Shown: positions 1-9,083, counted from the first letter of the stretch. The stretch is 63,860 bases of DNA from Planctomycetota bacterium (GCA_029979005.1 JAPOIJ010000005.1:1-63860); one strand, 5' to 3'. Notes: a model not told the origin generated them from the sequence alone. Made by a program: numbers and translations.

Positions 1-697
1 ATTCCGCCTCGCCTTCCGCGTAAGTGACATAATCCATGTCCATCATTCGATCACGCTTAACAGGGTCGGCTTCCACGGCTTCTATCAGGCGATCCATCCC
101 TATGCCTTCGCGAGCGCTAAAACCGAACGCTTTGACATTTTCAAATCGACGCCGCACAAGTCCAAGCAACTCCTCTTGGACTTCCTCGGTTAGACTGTCG
201 ATCTTATTGATCGCAATTGAATCTGCTTCTTCGAGTTGCTTAAGAAAAATGTACTCGGCTTTGGGGGAAAACCCTTTCCCTTGACTGGCCGAAAGTATTT
301 TTCGTCCGTGACTTGGTTTTAGCAGTACCACCAACGGTCCCATCTCGAAACGATCTCCAAACAACTCACGCATCGGTTGAATGACAGTCGCAACGAGGTC
401 AGTACAACTTCCCACCGGTTCAGCAATTACGATATCCGGTGTTTTTTCTTCGGAAAGTGTCCCTACCGTAGAAATTAAATCATCAAATTTGCAACAAAAA
501 CACGCACCGGGCACCTCACCTACCTGAAACCCCTTAGCTCTCAGGGTTTGCGTATCTACCAAATCGTACGCCTGATCATTGGTAACGAGGGCAACATTAA
601 GTCCCTGTTGGACGTAATGAGCGGCCAAACGACCAATCGTGGTCGTCTTGCCGGCCCCGAGAAATCCGCCGATCATGATAAAACGAATAGGTTTCAT
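1..697 (-). CDS. CobW/HypB/UreG-type GTPase (metal chaperone-like), C-terminus cut by window edge
   Basis: Translating the minus strand from the ATG at 697 gives an open frame that runs off the left edge (about 232 residues visible). It begins with the CobW-type Walker A GGFLGAGKTT (residues 10-19), has a CFCC (CxCC) metal-binding motif at 65-68, and a G4-type NKID at 163-166. These are the hallmarks of the COG0523/CobW family of P-loop GTPases that deliver metals such as Zn, Co or Ni to target proteins in the cytoplasm. The metal and partner cannot be told from the visible part, and the C-terminal CobW_C region lies outside the window. It is transcribed divergently from the aminotransferase at 844, with a 146 bp gap. 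The family call is firm; the client is unknown. Confidence 0.85.
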   Translation of the reverse strand, partial: MKPIRFIMIGGFLGAGKTTTIGRLAAHYVQQGLNVALVTNDQAYDLVDTQTLRAKGFQVGEVPGACFCCKFDDLISTVGTLSEEKTPDIVIAEPVGSCTDLVATVIQPMRELFGDRFEMGPLVVLLKPSHGRKILSASQGKGFSPKAEYIFLKQLEEADSIAINKIDSLTEEVQEELLGLVRRRFENVKAFGFSAREGIGMDRLIEAVEADPVKRDRMMDMDYVTYAEGEAE

Positions 698-843
698 TTT
701 AATTTCCGATGTGCTGCCGGTTAAAAACGCGATTATACTTTATAATAGAAAAATGACAGTACTCGATGAGCGAACTTCATCAAGATGTCTCAAACCGTTC
801 AATTGTGTACAACTCAACAATCTAATTCCTTTGTGGTGACAAG

Positions 844-1992
844 TTGACCAAAGTAATGCTTGCGATCGATGGCGGCCCTCCTTCGGTGGATTCCGCGCCA
901 TTTCAGTGGCCTTTCGCTAATGAAGCGATTCGCAATGCTGTATCTGAAGCGATGAGCGATGGCTCGTGGGGCCAATACGATGGACGTTGGACGCAAAACC
1001 TCATCGAGCTATTGAAGCAGAACTTCCAATCAAAGGAAGCCATGCTTTGCTCCAGCGGAACTATCGCCGTGGAATTAGCGCTTCGTGGTGCTGGGGTTCA
1101 AGCCGACTCGGAAGTCGTTCTGGCAGGCTATGATTTCCCTGGAAACTTTCGTGCGATCGAAGCAATCGGTGCCCGACCTGTGCTCGTCGACGTGGTTCCC
1201 AACGGATGGGTGTTGAGTGCAGAGCAATTGTCAGACGCATTAACTCCGCAGACATCCGCGGTGATTGTCTCGCATCTCCACGGGCAGGTCGCCGACCTTG
1301 AACAAATCCAGGCAGTCATTCGCGATTATAATCTCAGCGGTGAGCGACAAGTCATCCTTGTTGAAGACGCGTGCCAAGTCCCCGGCGGATCGCTTCACGG
1401 AAAACCTCTGGGAAGCTGGGGGGATGTTTCCGCACTTAGCTTTGGGGGTAGTAAACTCCTTTCTGCGGGACGAGGCGGAGCAATCCTGACGGACCACTCT
1501 GACATTCTTCAGAGAGCAAAAATCTTTGCTCAACGTGGCAATGATGCATTCCCAATGTGCCAACTACAAGCTGCGACACTGTGCCCTCAATTTGACACGC
1601 TGCCTGATATGACCGAAGTACGTCATCAAAATGCCACACAATTAATCGATTCCATTTCGTCACTGGACGAACTAGTCGGACTGCATCAAATCGTCGACGG
1701 AGCCACCCCTGCCTACTACAAAGTTCCCTGGCTCTTAAAAGACAGAACACCGGGTTGGTCAAGATCCGAATTAGTCGGCGCTCTTAAAGCTGAAGGACTT
1801 CCCATCGGTGAAGGCTTTCGGGGCTTCCTGAGACGTTCCCCACGCCGCTGCCGGAAAACCGGAACATTGGTAAATTGCCAAATTGCCAGCCAGCAAACGA
1901 TTGTCCTTCACCATCCAGTCCTTCTTGAGCCCGAAGAAACTCTTAAGCTCGTCGCTGACGCCATTCACAAGGTCGTTACCAATTCACGATAA
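844..1992 (+). CDS. DegT/DnrJ/EryC1/StrS family PLP-dependent aminotransferase
   Basis: The 382-residue protein has the fold-type I sugar-aminotransferase pattern: a substrate/cofactor loop around CSSGTIAVELAL (about 69-80), the aspartate of the VEDACQ motif, and the Schiff-base lysine in SFGGSKLLSAGRGG (Lys204). Such enzymes usually aminate keto-sugars or related metabolites, or act as dehydratases. The substrate cannot be inferred. The start is a TTG at 844; an in-frame ATG at 856 is an alternative. A TATAAT-like element lies at 741-746, but no matching -35 was seen. The CPBP protease gene begins only 10 bp downstream, so the two are probably co-transcribed. It is not near the other sugar genes, which start at 37 kb. 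Confidence 0.85.
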   Translation: MTKVMLAIDGGPPSVDSAPFQWPFANEAIRNAVSEAMSDGSWGQYDGRWTQNLIELLKQNFQSKEAMLCSSGTIAVELALRGAGVQADSEVVLAGYDFPGNFRAIEAIGARPVLVDVVPNGWVLSAEQLSDALTPQTSAVIVSHLHGQVADLEQIQAVIRDYNLSGERQVILVEDACQVPGGSLHGKPLGSWGDVSALSFGGSKLLSAGRGGAILTDHSDILQRAKIFAQRGNDAFPMCQLQAATLCPQFDTLPDMTEVRHQNATQLIDSISSLDELVGLHQIVDGATPAYYKVPWLLKDRTPGWSRSELVGALKAEGLPIGEGFRGFLRRSPRRCRKTGTLVNCQIASQQTIVLHHPVLLEPEETLKLVADAIHKVVTNSR

Positions 1993-2002
1993 GATTGAGC
2001 AT

Positions 2003-2794
2003 ATGACCGATTCCCCAACTGCCGCCGTATCTGGCCGTACTCGCGACGCCCTTGCCCTTGTTTTCGCCATCACCTTTCCGACCCTGGTTACTCTGGTTTA
2101 TTTCGAGTGGCTCGAGGAGGCCAACGCTCAATTCCAACAAATCGCCTTTGCGATCGGAAAAATAATTCAATTTGGATTCCCTGTCGTCTGGGTTTGGCTG
2201 TGGTATCGCAAGCGACTTCGCACTTTTTCGCCATTTGCAAAGGACACACCCGAGAAAGTTAGCGAGCCTGCCGAACATCACTGGGCATCCAAGCACGCCA
2301 ACGGAATTGGCGTCGGCTTCGGGCTCTTAGTCGTCATTGCCATGTTCGGTCTTTATTTATTCCTGATTAAAGGGACAGCGCTGGGTGACCAGCTTTCTAT
2401 CCTTGTCCAGGAAAAAGTCATCGACATGGGAATCAAAAACTACTGGCAATATCTGGCACTTGGAATTTTCTATGCCCTTTGCCATTCGTTTCTTGAAGAA
2501 TACTACTGGCGTTGGTTTGTATTCGACCTGTTGAAAAAATTCGTGCGCCCAGAATTTGCAATGATCATTTCAGGCCTTGGATTTATGGCTCATCATGTTG
2601 TACTACTAGGCGCATTTTTCGCTTGGTCGAGCTCCACGTATTTACTTTCAATTTGCATTGCAATTGGCGGTGTATTCTGGGCTTGGCAATACGAAAAAAC
2701 AGATCGTCTCATGGCCCCGTGGCTTAGCCACATGATCGTGGATGCCGGAATCTTTTCTCTCGGCTATCTGATCGTCCAATCGATTCTGACCTAA
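2003..2794 (+). CDS. CPBP family intramembrane metalloprotease (CAAX/Abi type)
   Basis: The 263-residue, strongly hydrophobic protein has several membrane segments. It carries the three CPBP motifs: EEYYWRW (EExxxR, near residues 165-171), a histidine in FMAHH (near 197), and HMIVDAG near the C-terminus (HxxxD/N-like). The family includes glutamic-type membrane proteases such as Rce1 and bacterial bacteriocin-immunity or processing enzymes. Its substrate here is unknown. The ATG at 2003 is preferred because the frame upstream overlaps the aminotransferase. The 10 bp spacing suggests one transcript. A second CPBP domain occurs in this window as a fusion at 19400-21649. Confidence 0.85.
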   Translation: MTDSPTAAVSGRTRDALALVFAITFPTLVTLVYFEWLEEANAQFQQIAFAIGKIIQFGFPVVWVWLWYRKRLRTFSPFAKDTPEKVSEPAEHHWASKHANGIGVGFGLLVVIAMFGLYLFLIKGTALGDQLSILVQEKVIDMGIKNYWQYLALGIFYALCHSFLEEYYWRWFVFDLLKKFVRPEFAMIISGLGFMAHHVVLLGAFFAWSSSTYLLSICIAIGGVFWAWQYEKTDRLMAPWLSHMIVDAGIFSLGYLIVQSILT

Positions 2795-2863
2795 ACGTTA
2801 CCTGAAACTGTCGGCCGCTTAACTACCACTGCTCCTTGAGAGACTGGCATAACAAATTTCTAT

Positions 2864-3274
2864 TTACGGCTGAATAAAGAGTGCCCGCTTTTGATTGGGA
2901 AGCGAGTAATCAAATCCACAAGTTAAAAACATCTCGTCAGACGCCGAGATTGCCATCAATTCTTTAACTTTCTCTTCGCGAGCCCGCTCGACGCAGCGTT
3001 GAACTAAAATTCTCCCCAAACCTTGGCGTCGATAGTCCATATCGACAGCGAGGCACTGGATTTCGGCCAGTTTTTTAGAATAAATCTCGAGCGCACAGAA
3101 TGCCACAATCTGTCCGTTAGCTACCGCCTTAAAGGCATGTTTCAACAAGAGCTCCAACTCAAGAGACGTCCGTCTCAACAATTGACGGTCGTCCAAATAG
3201 GGCTCAAGAAAAGACTGCACTTCACGTAATTCATCCGAACAAACGGCCACGACCTCAACTTCGCTCTTCTCCAT
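2864..3274 (-). CDS. GNAT family N-acetyltransferase
   Basis: The 136-residue protein shows the GNAT core: central strand with CALEIYSKKLAEIQCLAVD, then the acetyl-CoA pyrophosphate loop RRQGLGRILV (Q/RxxGxG/A form), and an N-terminal beta-alpha segment. The length and layout resemble the acetyltransferase half of N-acetylglutamate synthase. It lies 20 bp downstream of an ArgE-like deacylase on the same strand, so an arginine-pathway acetyl transfer (N-acetylglutamate formation) is plausible. That substrate assignment is inference; the domain call is from the motif. Confidence 0.75.
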   Translation of the reverse strand: MEKSEVEVVAVCSDELREVQSFLEPYLDDRQLLRRTSLELELLLKHAFKAVANGQIVAFCALEIYSKKLAEIQCLAVDMDYRRQGLGRILVQRCVERAREEKVKELMAISASDEMFLTCGFDYSLPNQKRALFIQP

Positions 3275-3294
3275 AGTTCACGCTCTTTTCCGAT

Positions 3295-4488
3295 CTATTT
3301 GCCGCAGCACCAGTGGCGAATCATCTTGGCATACATATCGGTGCCAAGAGAAAGTTGCTCCAATGAAATCCATTCATTTATCGTATGCGCCTGCTCAATA
3401 CTCCCGGGACCGAAAACAATCTTATCCTCTATCTCGGAAAACACTCCGCCATCGGTTCCATAGGAAACAGTTTTTGATTTGGGGCGATGAGCCAGTTTCA
3501 ATGAATCTTGCACAAAATCCGATCCCGGACTCGCAAAAAAAGTATTCCCCCAATGGTTGATTCGGACTTTGACGTCATGCCTTTCACCCGCCTGACGCAC
3601 TCTCGTCAACAGCGGTTCGACATCAATTCCGGGCATGGGGCGAAGATACATCCGGCAAATCGTTTTGCCGGCAGTAACATTTAAAGCCGGGGAATCATCT
3701 TTGATATTGATATTCCAGCTAAGGGTCGGCGGATCGAACATATCATTCTGCCACTTTAGTTCAGTTTCCACCTCGTCATGGATTGCTTTCATCTCTTGTA
3801 GAAATGGGATCATGCACAAATTTGCGCTCACATTTTTTCGGCTACTCGAGTGGCCTGCAACGCCCTTTGCGGTCGCTTTAATTTCCACCGACCCCTTGTG
3901 AGCGTGGACTACCTCGAGATTGGTTGGCTCCCCAACAATTCCCTTCGTCCCGTTTTCGACAATCTCGCGATAGAGTTGGCTCTCTTCAACGACGCACCTT
4001 GCTCCGTGGAAACCGACCTCCTCATCTGCAGTAACAACAAAATAGAGTGGAGCATTTAAATCATCCCACGCAACCGTTTGAGCCGCCGTCAACATGCAAG
4101 CGATCGACCCTTTCATATCGCAGCTTCCCCGACCATAAAGACGTTCGCGAGCGACCGCGGGCTCAAATGGCCCGAACTTTGGACTGAACCACTTCTCCGC
4201 GGGAACAACATCGGAATGGCTGAAGTAGGCCAAGCCCCCAACCCCTGCTCCTTTTTTAGCTACCAGGTTTACTTTTAGCGCATTGTTTTTGTCTCGATAC
4301 TCAGTCTTTTCAACAACAAACCCGTGTTTCGTAAGCTTCATCTCAAGATATTTACTGACCAAAGCATTTGACAAATGACTCGTCGAATCGAAACTTACTA
4401 ATCGCTTGGCGTATCGAAGTGCTTTCACGTTAGACTCGTATTGGTAAATGAGGGAGGCAGGTGGGCTATTCGCTATGACTGAATACAT
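3295..4488 (-). CDS. argE: M20 family metallo-deacylase, acetylornithine deacetylase-like
   Basis: The 397-residue protein has the M20/ArgE pattern: first metal site SHSDVVPAEKW, bridging aspartate in GRGSCDMKG, the catalytic glutamate pair in ADEEVGFHGA, GEPTNLEVVHAHKG, and a dimerisation domain (about 180-290) containing GHSS. The enzyme hydrolyses N-acetyl from N2-acetylornithine or a related acyl amino acid using Zn or Co in the cytoplasm. Its ATG start is divergent from the DHPS-like gene across 242 bp, and it probably heads an operon with the GNAT gene. The neighbour fits arginine synthesis, but M20 enzymes are hard to separate (succinyl-diaminopimelate desuccinylase, carboxypeptidase), so argE is a probable rather than certain name. 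Confidence 0.75.
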   Translation of the reverse strand: MYSVIANSPPASLIYQYESNVKALRYAKRLVSFDSTSHLSNALVSKYLEMKLTKHGFVVEKTEYRDKNNALKVNLVAKKGAGVGGLAYFSHSDVVPAEKWFSPKFGPFEPAVARERLYGRGSCDMKGSIACMLTAAQTVAWDDLNAPLYFVVTADEEVGFHGARCVVEESQLYREIVENGTKGIVGEPTNLEVVHAHKGSVEIKATAKGVAGHSSSRKNVSANLCMIPFLQEMKAIHDEVETELKWQNDMFDPPTLSWNINIKDDSPALNVTAGKTICRMYLRPMPGIDVEPLLTRVRQAGERHDVKVRINHWGNTFFASPGSDFVQDSLKLAHRPKSKTVSYGTDGGVFSEIEDKIVFGPGSIEQAHTINEWISLEQLSLGTDMYAKMIRHWCCGK

Positions 4489-4730
4489 TTCCCGTTCAAT
4501 CTCAGCTAAGCAATTATATACAAAACGCCTGCCGTTCGCGGCAAAATCCTCTATGATTAGGCAAGGGAATCTTAAAATTCAAACAAACTGGCTTTCGTAT
4601 TCCTTCCGCCTGAAACAATTCAGGTTAGCCAAAAGATTCCGAACCGCACCAAACGAATTCGCTAAAACAGCTCGCCCTACTACCTTACGCCCAAACTGAT
4701 TTATTCATTCCACGCAATCACGTCGACGCT

Positions 4731-6152
4731 ATGGCCTCCGATAACATTCATTTTGTAACAGGCCGACTTGCCGAACCAGCGCTGCGTCACTTACTTCCGG
4801 AACTCTCCAAAAAAGTTGGCTTTGACTATTCGATCCAGGTAATGCCAATAACCGTTGCCGCTTTGATGACTCCTTCCTGGATTGCAGCGAGGATCGAAAT
4901 CCCTTCTCAAGCAACCAAGATCATCGTCCCCGGTCATTGTCATGGAGACCTTTCACCCCTTCATGAAAAAACTGAATTACCCATTGAGCAAGGTCCCAAA
5001 GACCTCCGGCGCCTTGCCGAACATTTTGGACAAACCGCCGATCGTTCCGATTACGGCAATTGGGACACAGAGATCATTGCTGAGATTAATCACGCCCCGC
5101 GGCTAACCATCGAACAAATTGTTCGGACAGCCAATGACTTAAAAAAGGATGGAGCGACCCTGATCGATGTCGGCTGCGAGCCCAATTCGACCTGGAATTC
5201 AGTTGGCCAGTGCGTCGCCGCATTGCAGTCAGAAGGACACCGCTGTTCAATCGACAGTTTGAATCCCAAGGAAATCGGTCCGGCAGTTGAGGCCGGTGCT
5301 GAATTAGTGTTGTCGGTCAATTCTTCGAATCGTCAACATGCCCCCCATTGGAATTGCGAGGTCGTCGTTATCCCTGATAACATTCGAGACATCCATTCGA
5401 TGGAAAACACCATGGAATTTTTGGAGCAGCAAAAAGTTCCCTTTCGAATCGACCCGATTCTTGAACCGATTGGTCTAGGGTTTACTGATAGCCTCGCACG
5501 ATACATGCAAGCCCGGCGTCGCTGGCCCCATGTCGAGATGATGATGGGAATTGGCAACATCACGGAATTGACCGATGTCGACTCTGCTGGGATCAACGTG
5601 CTCTTATTGGCAATTTGCCAAGAGTTAAAGATTCGCAGTATCCTCACGACGCAGGTTATTAATTGGGCGCGAAGCAGCGTCCGGGAATGCGATCTTGCTC
5701 GCCGCCTCGTCCATTATGCCGTGAATCAGTCGATTCCACCCAAACATCTAACCAATCAACTGGTTCTTCTGCGAGATGAAAAATTATTTGAATTCGGCTC
5801 CGAACAAATCAAAGCATTAGCATCGCAAATTAAAGATAATAATTACCGAATCATTTCCGAATCGGATGAGATTCATTTACTTGGCAGCCGAAAACATTTT
5901 CATAACGCTGATCCGTTTTTAGTTTTCGACCAACTCATGGCTTCCGCTCCGACTAATGTCGACGCTTCGCACGCGTTTTATTTGGGCTATGAAATGTGCA
6001 AAGCCATGACGGCGATGCAACTGGGCAAACAATATACGCAAGACGAAGCGCTTGACTGGGGCTTCCTCACCCAGCCGGAAACTGATCGCCACCGATTAAA
6101 AAAGAGGCGAACGGATCGTACGCAACCGCCTCCTCCGAAATCCGAATCTTAG
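4731..6152 (+). CDS. Dihydropteroate synthase-like protein (DUF6513-type), methanopterin-associated
   Basis: The 473-residue protein has an N-terminal region of about 115 residues, then a TIM-barrel part resembling dihydropteroate synthase (GATLIDVGCEPNS, ELVLSVNSSN, FRIDPILEPIGLGF, MMMGIGNITEL). It ends in a C-terminal extension with a very polar Lys/Arg/Pro tail. Proteins like this accompany H4MPT biosynthesis genes in methanogens, methylotrophs and planctomycetes, where they are thought to replace the folate-type DHPS in joining the pterin and aryl halves. Exact catalysis is not established by what I can see. It is the first of six same-strand genes ending with beta-RFAP synthase, which supports this role. 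It is almost twice the length of folate DHPS. Confidence 0.8.
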   Translation: MASDNIHFVTGRLAEPALRHLLPELSKKVGFDYSIQVMPITVAALMTPSWIAARIEIPSQATKIIVPGHCHGDLSPLHEKTELPIEQGPKDLRRLAEHFGQTADRSDYGNWDTEIIAEINHAPRLTIEQIVRTANDLKKDGATLIDVGCEPNSTWNSVGQCVAALQSEGHRCSIDSLNPKEIGPAVEAGAELVLSVNSSNRQHAPHWNCEVVVIPDNIRDIHSMENTMEFLEQQKVPFRIDPILEPIGLGFTDSLARYMQARRRWPHVEMMMGIGNITELTDVDSAGINVLLLAICQELKIRSILTTQVINWARSSVRECDLARRLVHYAVNQSIPPKHLTNQLVLLRDEKLFEFGSEQIKALASQIKDNNYRIISESDEIHLLGSRKHFHNADPFLVFDQLMASAPTNVDASHAFYLGYEMCKAMTAMQLGKQYTQDEALDWGFLTQPETDRHRLKKRRTDRTQPPPPKSES

Positions 6153-6227
6153 AAATCCCGGACAAAAAACAAATGCAAACGAACAACGAGAGGCAATTCG
6201 TTCACCTAGTTTAAGTCGAGCCTTTAA

Positions 6228-6761
6228 ATGAGTAACTCCGAGAGAGATCCCATCTCTTCCGACCACCCCCAAGAAATCAACCGCCTTCGTATAACGACTG
6301 CATTTCACGAAGCCGGACATGCGGTGATGGCTCAAATCGTTGGTCGTCCAATTGAAAAAGTATCGATTTCACCGGCTCATCTGCAATCTGGAGGGATGCG
6401 ACTGGGGGTCTGCAAATTACAAAAAGGAAGAAAAAAGTCATCCAAAGACGCCCTCGAAGATGAAGTCATGATTTTATTTGCCGGCATGGTCGCAGAGTCG
6501 CACCTGACCGGTGAATATTGCCGACAAGGGGCAGGGCAGGACCTCAGAATGATTCGCCGGCTGCTATTGAACCGCGGAGGTAGCGAACGCAGCCTGCAAA
6601 AATTGGAAAAAAGAATTCTTGAAAAGACACAACACATTCTCGACGCCCCAGCGTATTTAAATGCGATTCGAAAAATTGCGGAGAAATTGGTTGAAAATGA
6701 GTCTGTCAGTGGCCGACGCGTTCGGCAGCTCTTAGACGAGTCAATTGCCCACGAAGCGTAA
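6228..6761 (+). CDS. Stand-alone M41 (FtsH-type) metallopeptidase-like domain protein
   Basis: The 177-residue protein has the zinc-protease helix HEAGHAVMAQ (about residues 27-36), as in FtsH. Downstream, AGMVAESHLTG and GQDLRMIRRLLL correspond to the FtsH region that holds the third zinc ligand (Asp). The C-terminal helices (ERSLQKLEKRILEKTQ; LVENESVSGRRVRQLLDE) also follow the FtsH protease-domain order. No AAA domain, membrane segment or signal peptide is present, so it cannot be a complete FtsH. It may be a soluble peptidase or a regulatory relic. It sits 75 bp after the DHPS-like gene and 92 bp before pabB, inside the cofactor gene run. Substrate unknown. Confidence 0.7.
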   Translation: MSNSERDPISSDHPQEINRLRITTAFHEAGHAVMAQIVGRPIEKVSISPAHLQSGGMRLGVCKLQKGRKKSSKDALEDEVMILFAGMVAESHLTGEYCRQGAGQDLRMIRRLLLNRGGSERSLQKLEKRILEKTQHILDAPAYLNAIRKIAEKLVENESVSGRRVRQLLDESIAHEA

Positions 6762-6790
6762 ATCACCCTCTTGCCTTTTAAGAGTGACTT

Positions 6791-6818
6791 AACGCTAATA
6801 AGAAAACGCTAATAAGAA
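6791..6818. repeat. Perfect 14-bp tandem duplication upstream of pabB
   Basis: The unit AACGCTAATAAGAA occurs twice back to back, at 6791-6804 and 6805-6818, in the 92 bp between the M41-like gene and pabB. The copies are identical and end 35 bp before the pabB TTG start. This may be a recent slippage duplication or a double protein-binding site; the sequence alone does not decide. Confidence 0.9.
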
Positions 6819-6853
6819 CCAAGCGACGCTACCACCAATCCGGAACTATTAAA

Positions 6854-8311
6854 TTGACTTTTGAGCCCCTCGTAAAAGAACTCGTCCCCGCGCCCTCGGT
6901 CGACACATGCACGGCGAAACTTGCATCGCTGCCAGGTTGCCTACTGCTCGATAGTTCGATGAAAATTCTTAACGACGGCGAACAGCCGCTGGGGCGTTAT
7001 TCGTTTTTAATGGCCGACCCGTTTCAAACCATTGAAATTCCTCGGGGTAGTGAACAACCATTTGCTGAAATAAGACAACTACTCGACCAATTTTCTTCAC
7101 CGACCCTACCAGACCTGCCGCCAATGCAGGGAGGCCTTGCCGGATACTTCAGTTACGACCTGAACCAATCTATCGAGAGAATTGATACTGTAGTGCACGA
7201 TGAGTTCCAACTTCCGGCCATCGTTTTAGCTGCCTACGACGTCGTTATCGCCTGGGATCATCAGCTCAACCGAACCTGGATAATTTCCCATGGCTTCCCT
7301 GAAAACAGTCCGGTAAATCAAAAACAACGAGCTCAAAAACGAATTGAGTTTTTCAGCAACCTTCTCATCAACCCAGAGCAAAGCGATGCCGACGATATTC
7401 CTTCCAATCTTTCTCGGGATTTTGCATTAGAAATTTCGCGCGCACTCAATGTTGATGGACCTAACGCACTGAAAAGTAATTTTTCCAAACAGAATTACAT
7501 TGACACCGTGCAGAAGTGTATTGACTACATTTACGCGGGGGACGTGTTTCAAATTAATCTATCGCAGCGACTGCTGCATCCGGCTAATTGCGAATCACTT
7601 GAACTGTACAGACGTCTGAAGACCTGCAACCCGAGTCCATTCGGCGGCTATTTCGATATCAGCGGTATCACGGACTGCCCGGCACAAATAATAAGCGCAT
7701 CTCCCGAACGTCTTTGCTCTGTCCGTGACCGAATGGTAGAAACGCGCCCCATCAAGGGCACTCGTCGACGCACCGGGCACCCCATGGTTGACATCCAAGC
7801 TCGAGAAGAATTGCTGTCCTCGGAAAAAGACCGTGCCGAGAACACAATGATCGTCGATCTCATGCGGAATGATCTTTCCATTGTTTGCGAACCGGATTCC
7901 GTCCGTGTCGGCCAGTTATGTGAACTGGAAGAGTATCAAAGCGTGCTTCATCTGGTCTCATCGGTTGAAGGAAAACTAAAACCAGCAAAGAGCCTGATCG
8001 ATCTGGTCGCTGCCATTTTCCCCGGTGGTTCCATAACCGGCGCGCCGAAAGTCCGCGCCATGGAGATCATATCCGAACTGGAACCGTCGGCGCGGGGAGC
8101 CTACTGCGGCTCAATGGGTTATTTGGGGTTCGATGGAAGTGCCGATCTCAATATTCTGATTCGAACGATCACTGCGTCACAAGGGTGGTGGCAAATCCCC
8201 GTCGGTGGAGGAATCGTCAGCCACTCCATTCCACAAAAAGAATACGAAGAAACGTGGACCAAAGCCGCAGGCATGCTCAGAGCCGTTACAATGGATCAGG
8301 CTCCTGCCTAA
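6854..8311 (+). CDS. pabB: Aminodeoxychorismate synthase component I (PabB type)
   Basis: The 485-residue chorismate-binding enzyme has the PabB-specific PIKGTRRR motif in place of the PIAGT form of TrpE, preceded by SPERL. It also has the C-terminal signature FPGGSITGAPKVRAMEII and the IRTI and GGGIVSHS elements. It converts chorismate with ammonia from PabA to 4-amino-4-deoxychorismate, the precursor of p-aminobenzoate (pABA). The start is TTG at 6854. The pabA start lies 58 bp after the stop, and the same operon ends with beta-RFAP synthase, whose substrate is pABA. It may therefore serve methanopterin as well as folate synthesis. No pabC lyase was recognised in the window. Confidence 0.88.
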   Translation: MTFEPLVKELVPAPSVDTCTAKLASLPGCLLLDSSMKILNDGEQPLGRYSFLMADPFQTIEIPRGSEQPFAEIRQLLDQFSSPTLPDLPPMQGGLAGYFSYDLNQSIERIDTVVHDEFQLPAIVLAAYDVVIAWDHQLNRTWIISHGFPENSPVNQKQRAQKRIEFFSNLLINPEQSDADDIPSNLSRDFALEISRALNVDGPNALKSNFSKQNYIDTVQKCIDYIYAGDVFQINLSQRLLHPANCESLELYRRLKTCNPSPFGGYFDISGITDCPAQIISASPERLCSVRDRMVETRPIKGTRRRTGHPMVDIQAREELLSSEKDRAENTMIVDLMRNDLSIVCEPDSVRVGQLCELEEYQSVLHLVSSVEGKLKPAKSLIDLVAAIFPGGSITGAPKVRAMEIISELEPSARGAYCGSMGYLGFDGSADLNILIRTITASQGWWQIPVGGGIVSHSIPQKEYEETWTKAAGMLRAVTMDQAPA

Positions 8312-8369
8312 ATCTTTCGTTTCGATTGACGCAAACTCTTTAAAAATTCAGCTTCAAGACTCGTTTTCC

Positions 8370-9083
8370 ATGATCCTCGTTATCGATAATTACGACAGTT
8401 TCGTTCACAACTTAGCGAGACATTTCCATCAACTAAAATGTGAAACGGAAGTCGTTCGTAATGACAAAATCACAACTCGGGAAATTGAGCAGATGTCTCC
8501 GGATGCGATTGTGCTCTCTCCGGGCCCATGCACTCCCGATGAAGCGGGATGTTCGCTTGAAATTGTGAGACATTTCCATAATCGCATTCCCATACTCGGG
8601 ATTTGCCTGGGTCACCAAACGATCGTGAAGGCACTCGGCGGACACATTGTGATGGCAAATGAACCGGTCCATGGGCGACAAAGCCGAGTAATTCATGTTG
8701 GCAGTCCAATGTTCCTCGGAATCTCGGAAGAGTTTCATGCCGGCCGGTACCACTCGCTCATGGCTCAAATCCCCAGACTTCCCGAAGAACTTAGAGTGAG
8801 CGCGCGTTCCGACGACGGTACCATCATGGCCGTCGAACACAAAAACCATCCAGTCGTGGGACTCCAATTTCACCCGGAATCGATCCTAACGGACTGCGGT
8901 TACCAGCTGCTGTACAACTTCCTCAAACTCGCCAACCTCGTAAGTTCCGAATCATCAGAAGCATTTGTCAAACTTTGCGAATCCAATGAACTTGAAGAAC
9001 TCTTACCCGTTACGACCATCCGATCTGATCGACTTTCCACAGCTGTCGCAGACAAGCCTTATCTTGGAGGCACTACGGAATGA
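8370..9083 (+). CDS. pabA: Aminodeoxychorismate/anthranilate synthase glutamine amidotransferase component
   Basis: The 237-residue class I glutamine amidotransferase begins ILVIDNYDSFVHNLARHF. It has the nucleophile loop GICLGHQ and the His-Glu pair in LQFHPESI, completing the Cys-His-Glu triad. It releases ammonia from glutamine for PabB. The ATG at 8370 fits the family N-terminus exactly. The C-terminus carries about 45 residues past the usual domain end. Its stop overlaps the start of the DUF447 gene by 4 bp (ATGA). PabA and TrpG cannot be told apart by sequence; placement behind pabB decides the name, and dual use for tryptophan remains possible. Confidence 0.88.
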   Translation: MILVIDNYDSFVHNLARHFHQLKCETEVVRNDKITTREIEQMSPDAIVLSPGPCTPDEAGCSLEIVRHFHNRIPILGICLGHQTIVKALGGHIVMANEPVHGRQSRVIHVGSPMFLGISEEFHAGRYHSLMAQIPRLPEELRVSARSDDGTIMAVEHKNHPVVGLQFHPESILTDCGYQLLYNFLKLANLVSSESSEAFVKLCESNELEELLPVTTIRSDRLSTAVADKPYLGGTTE

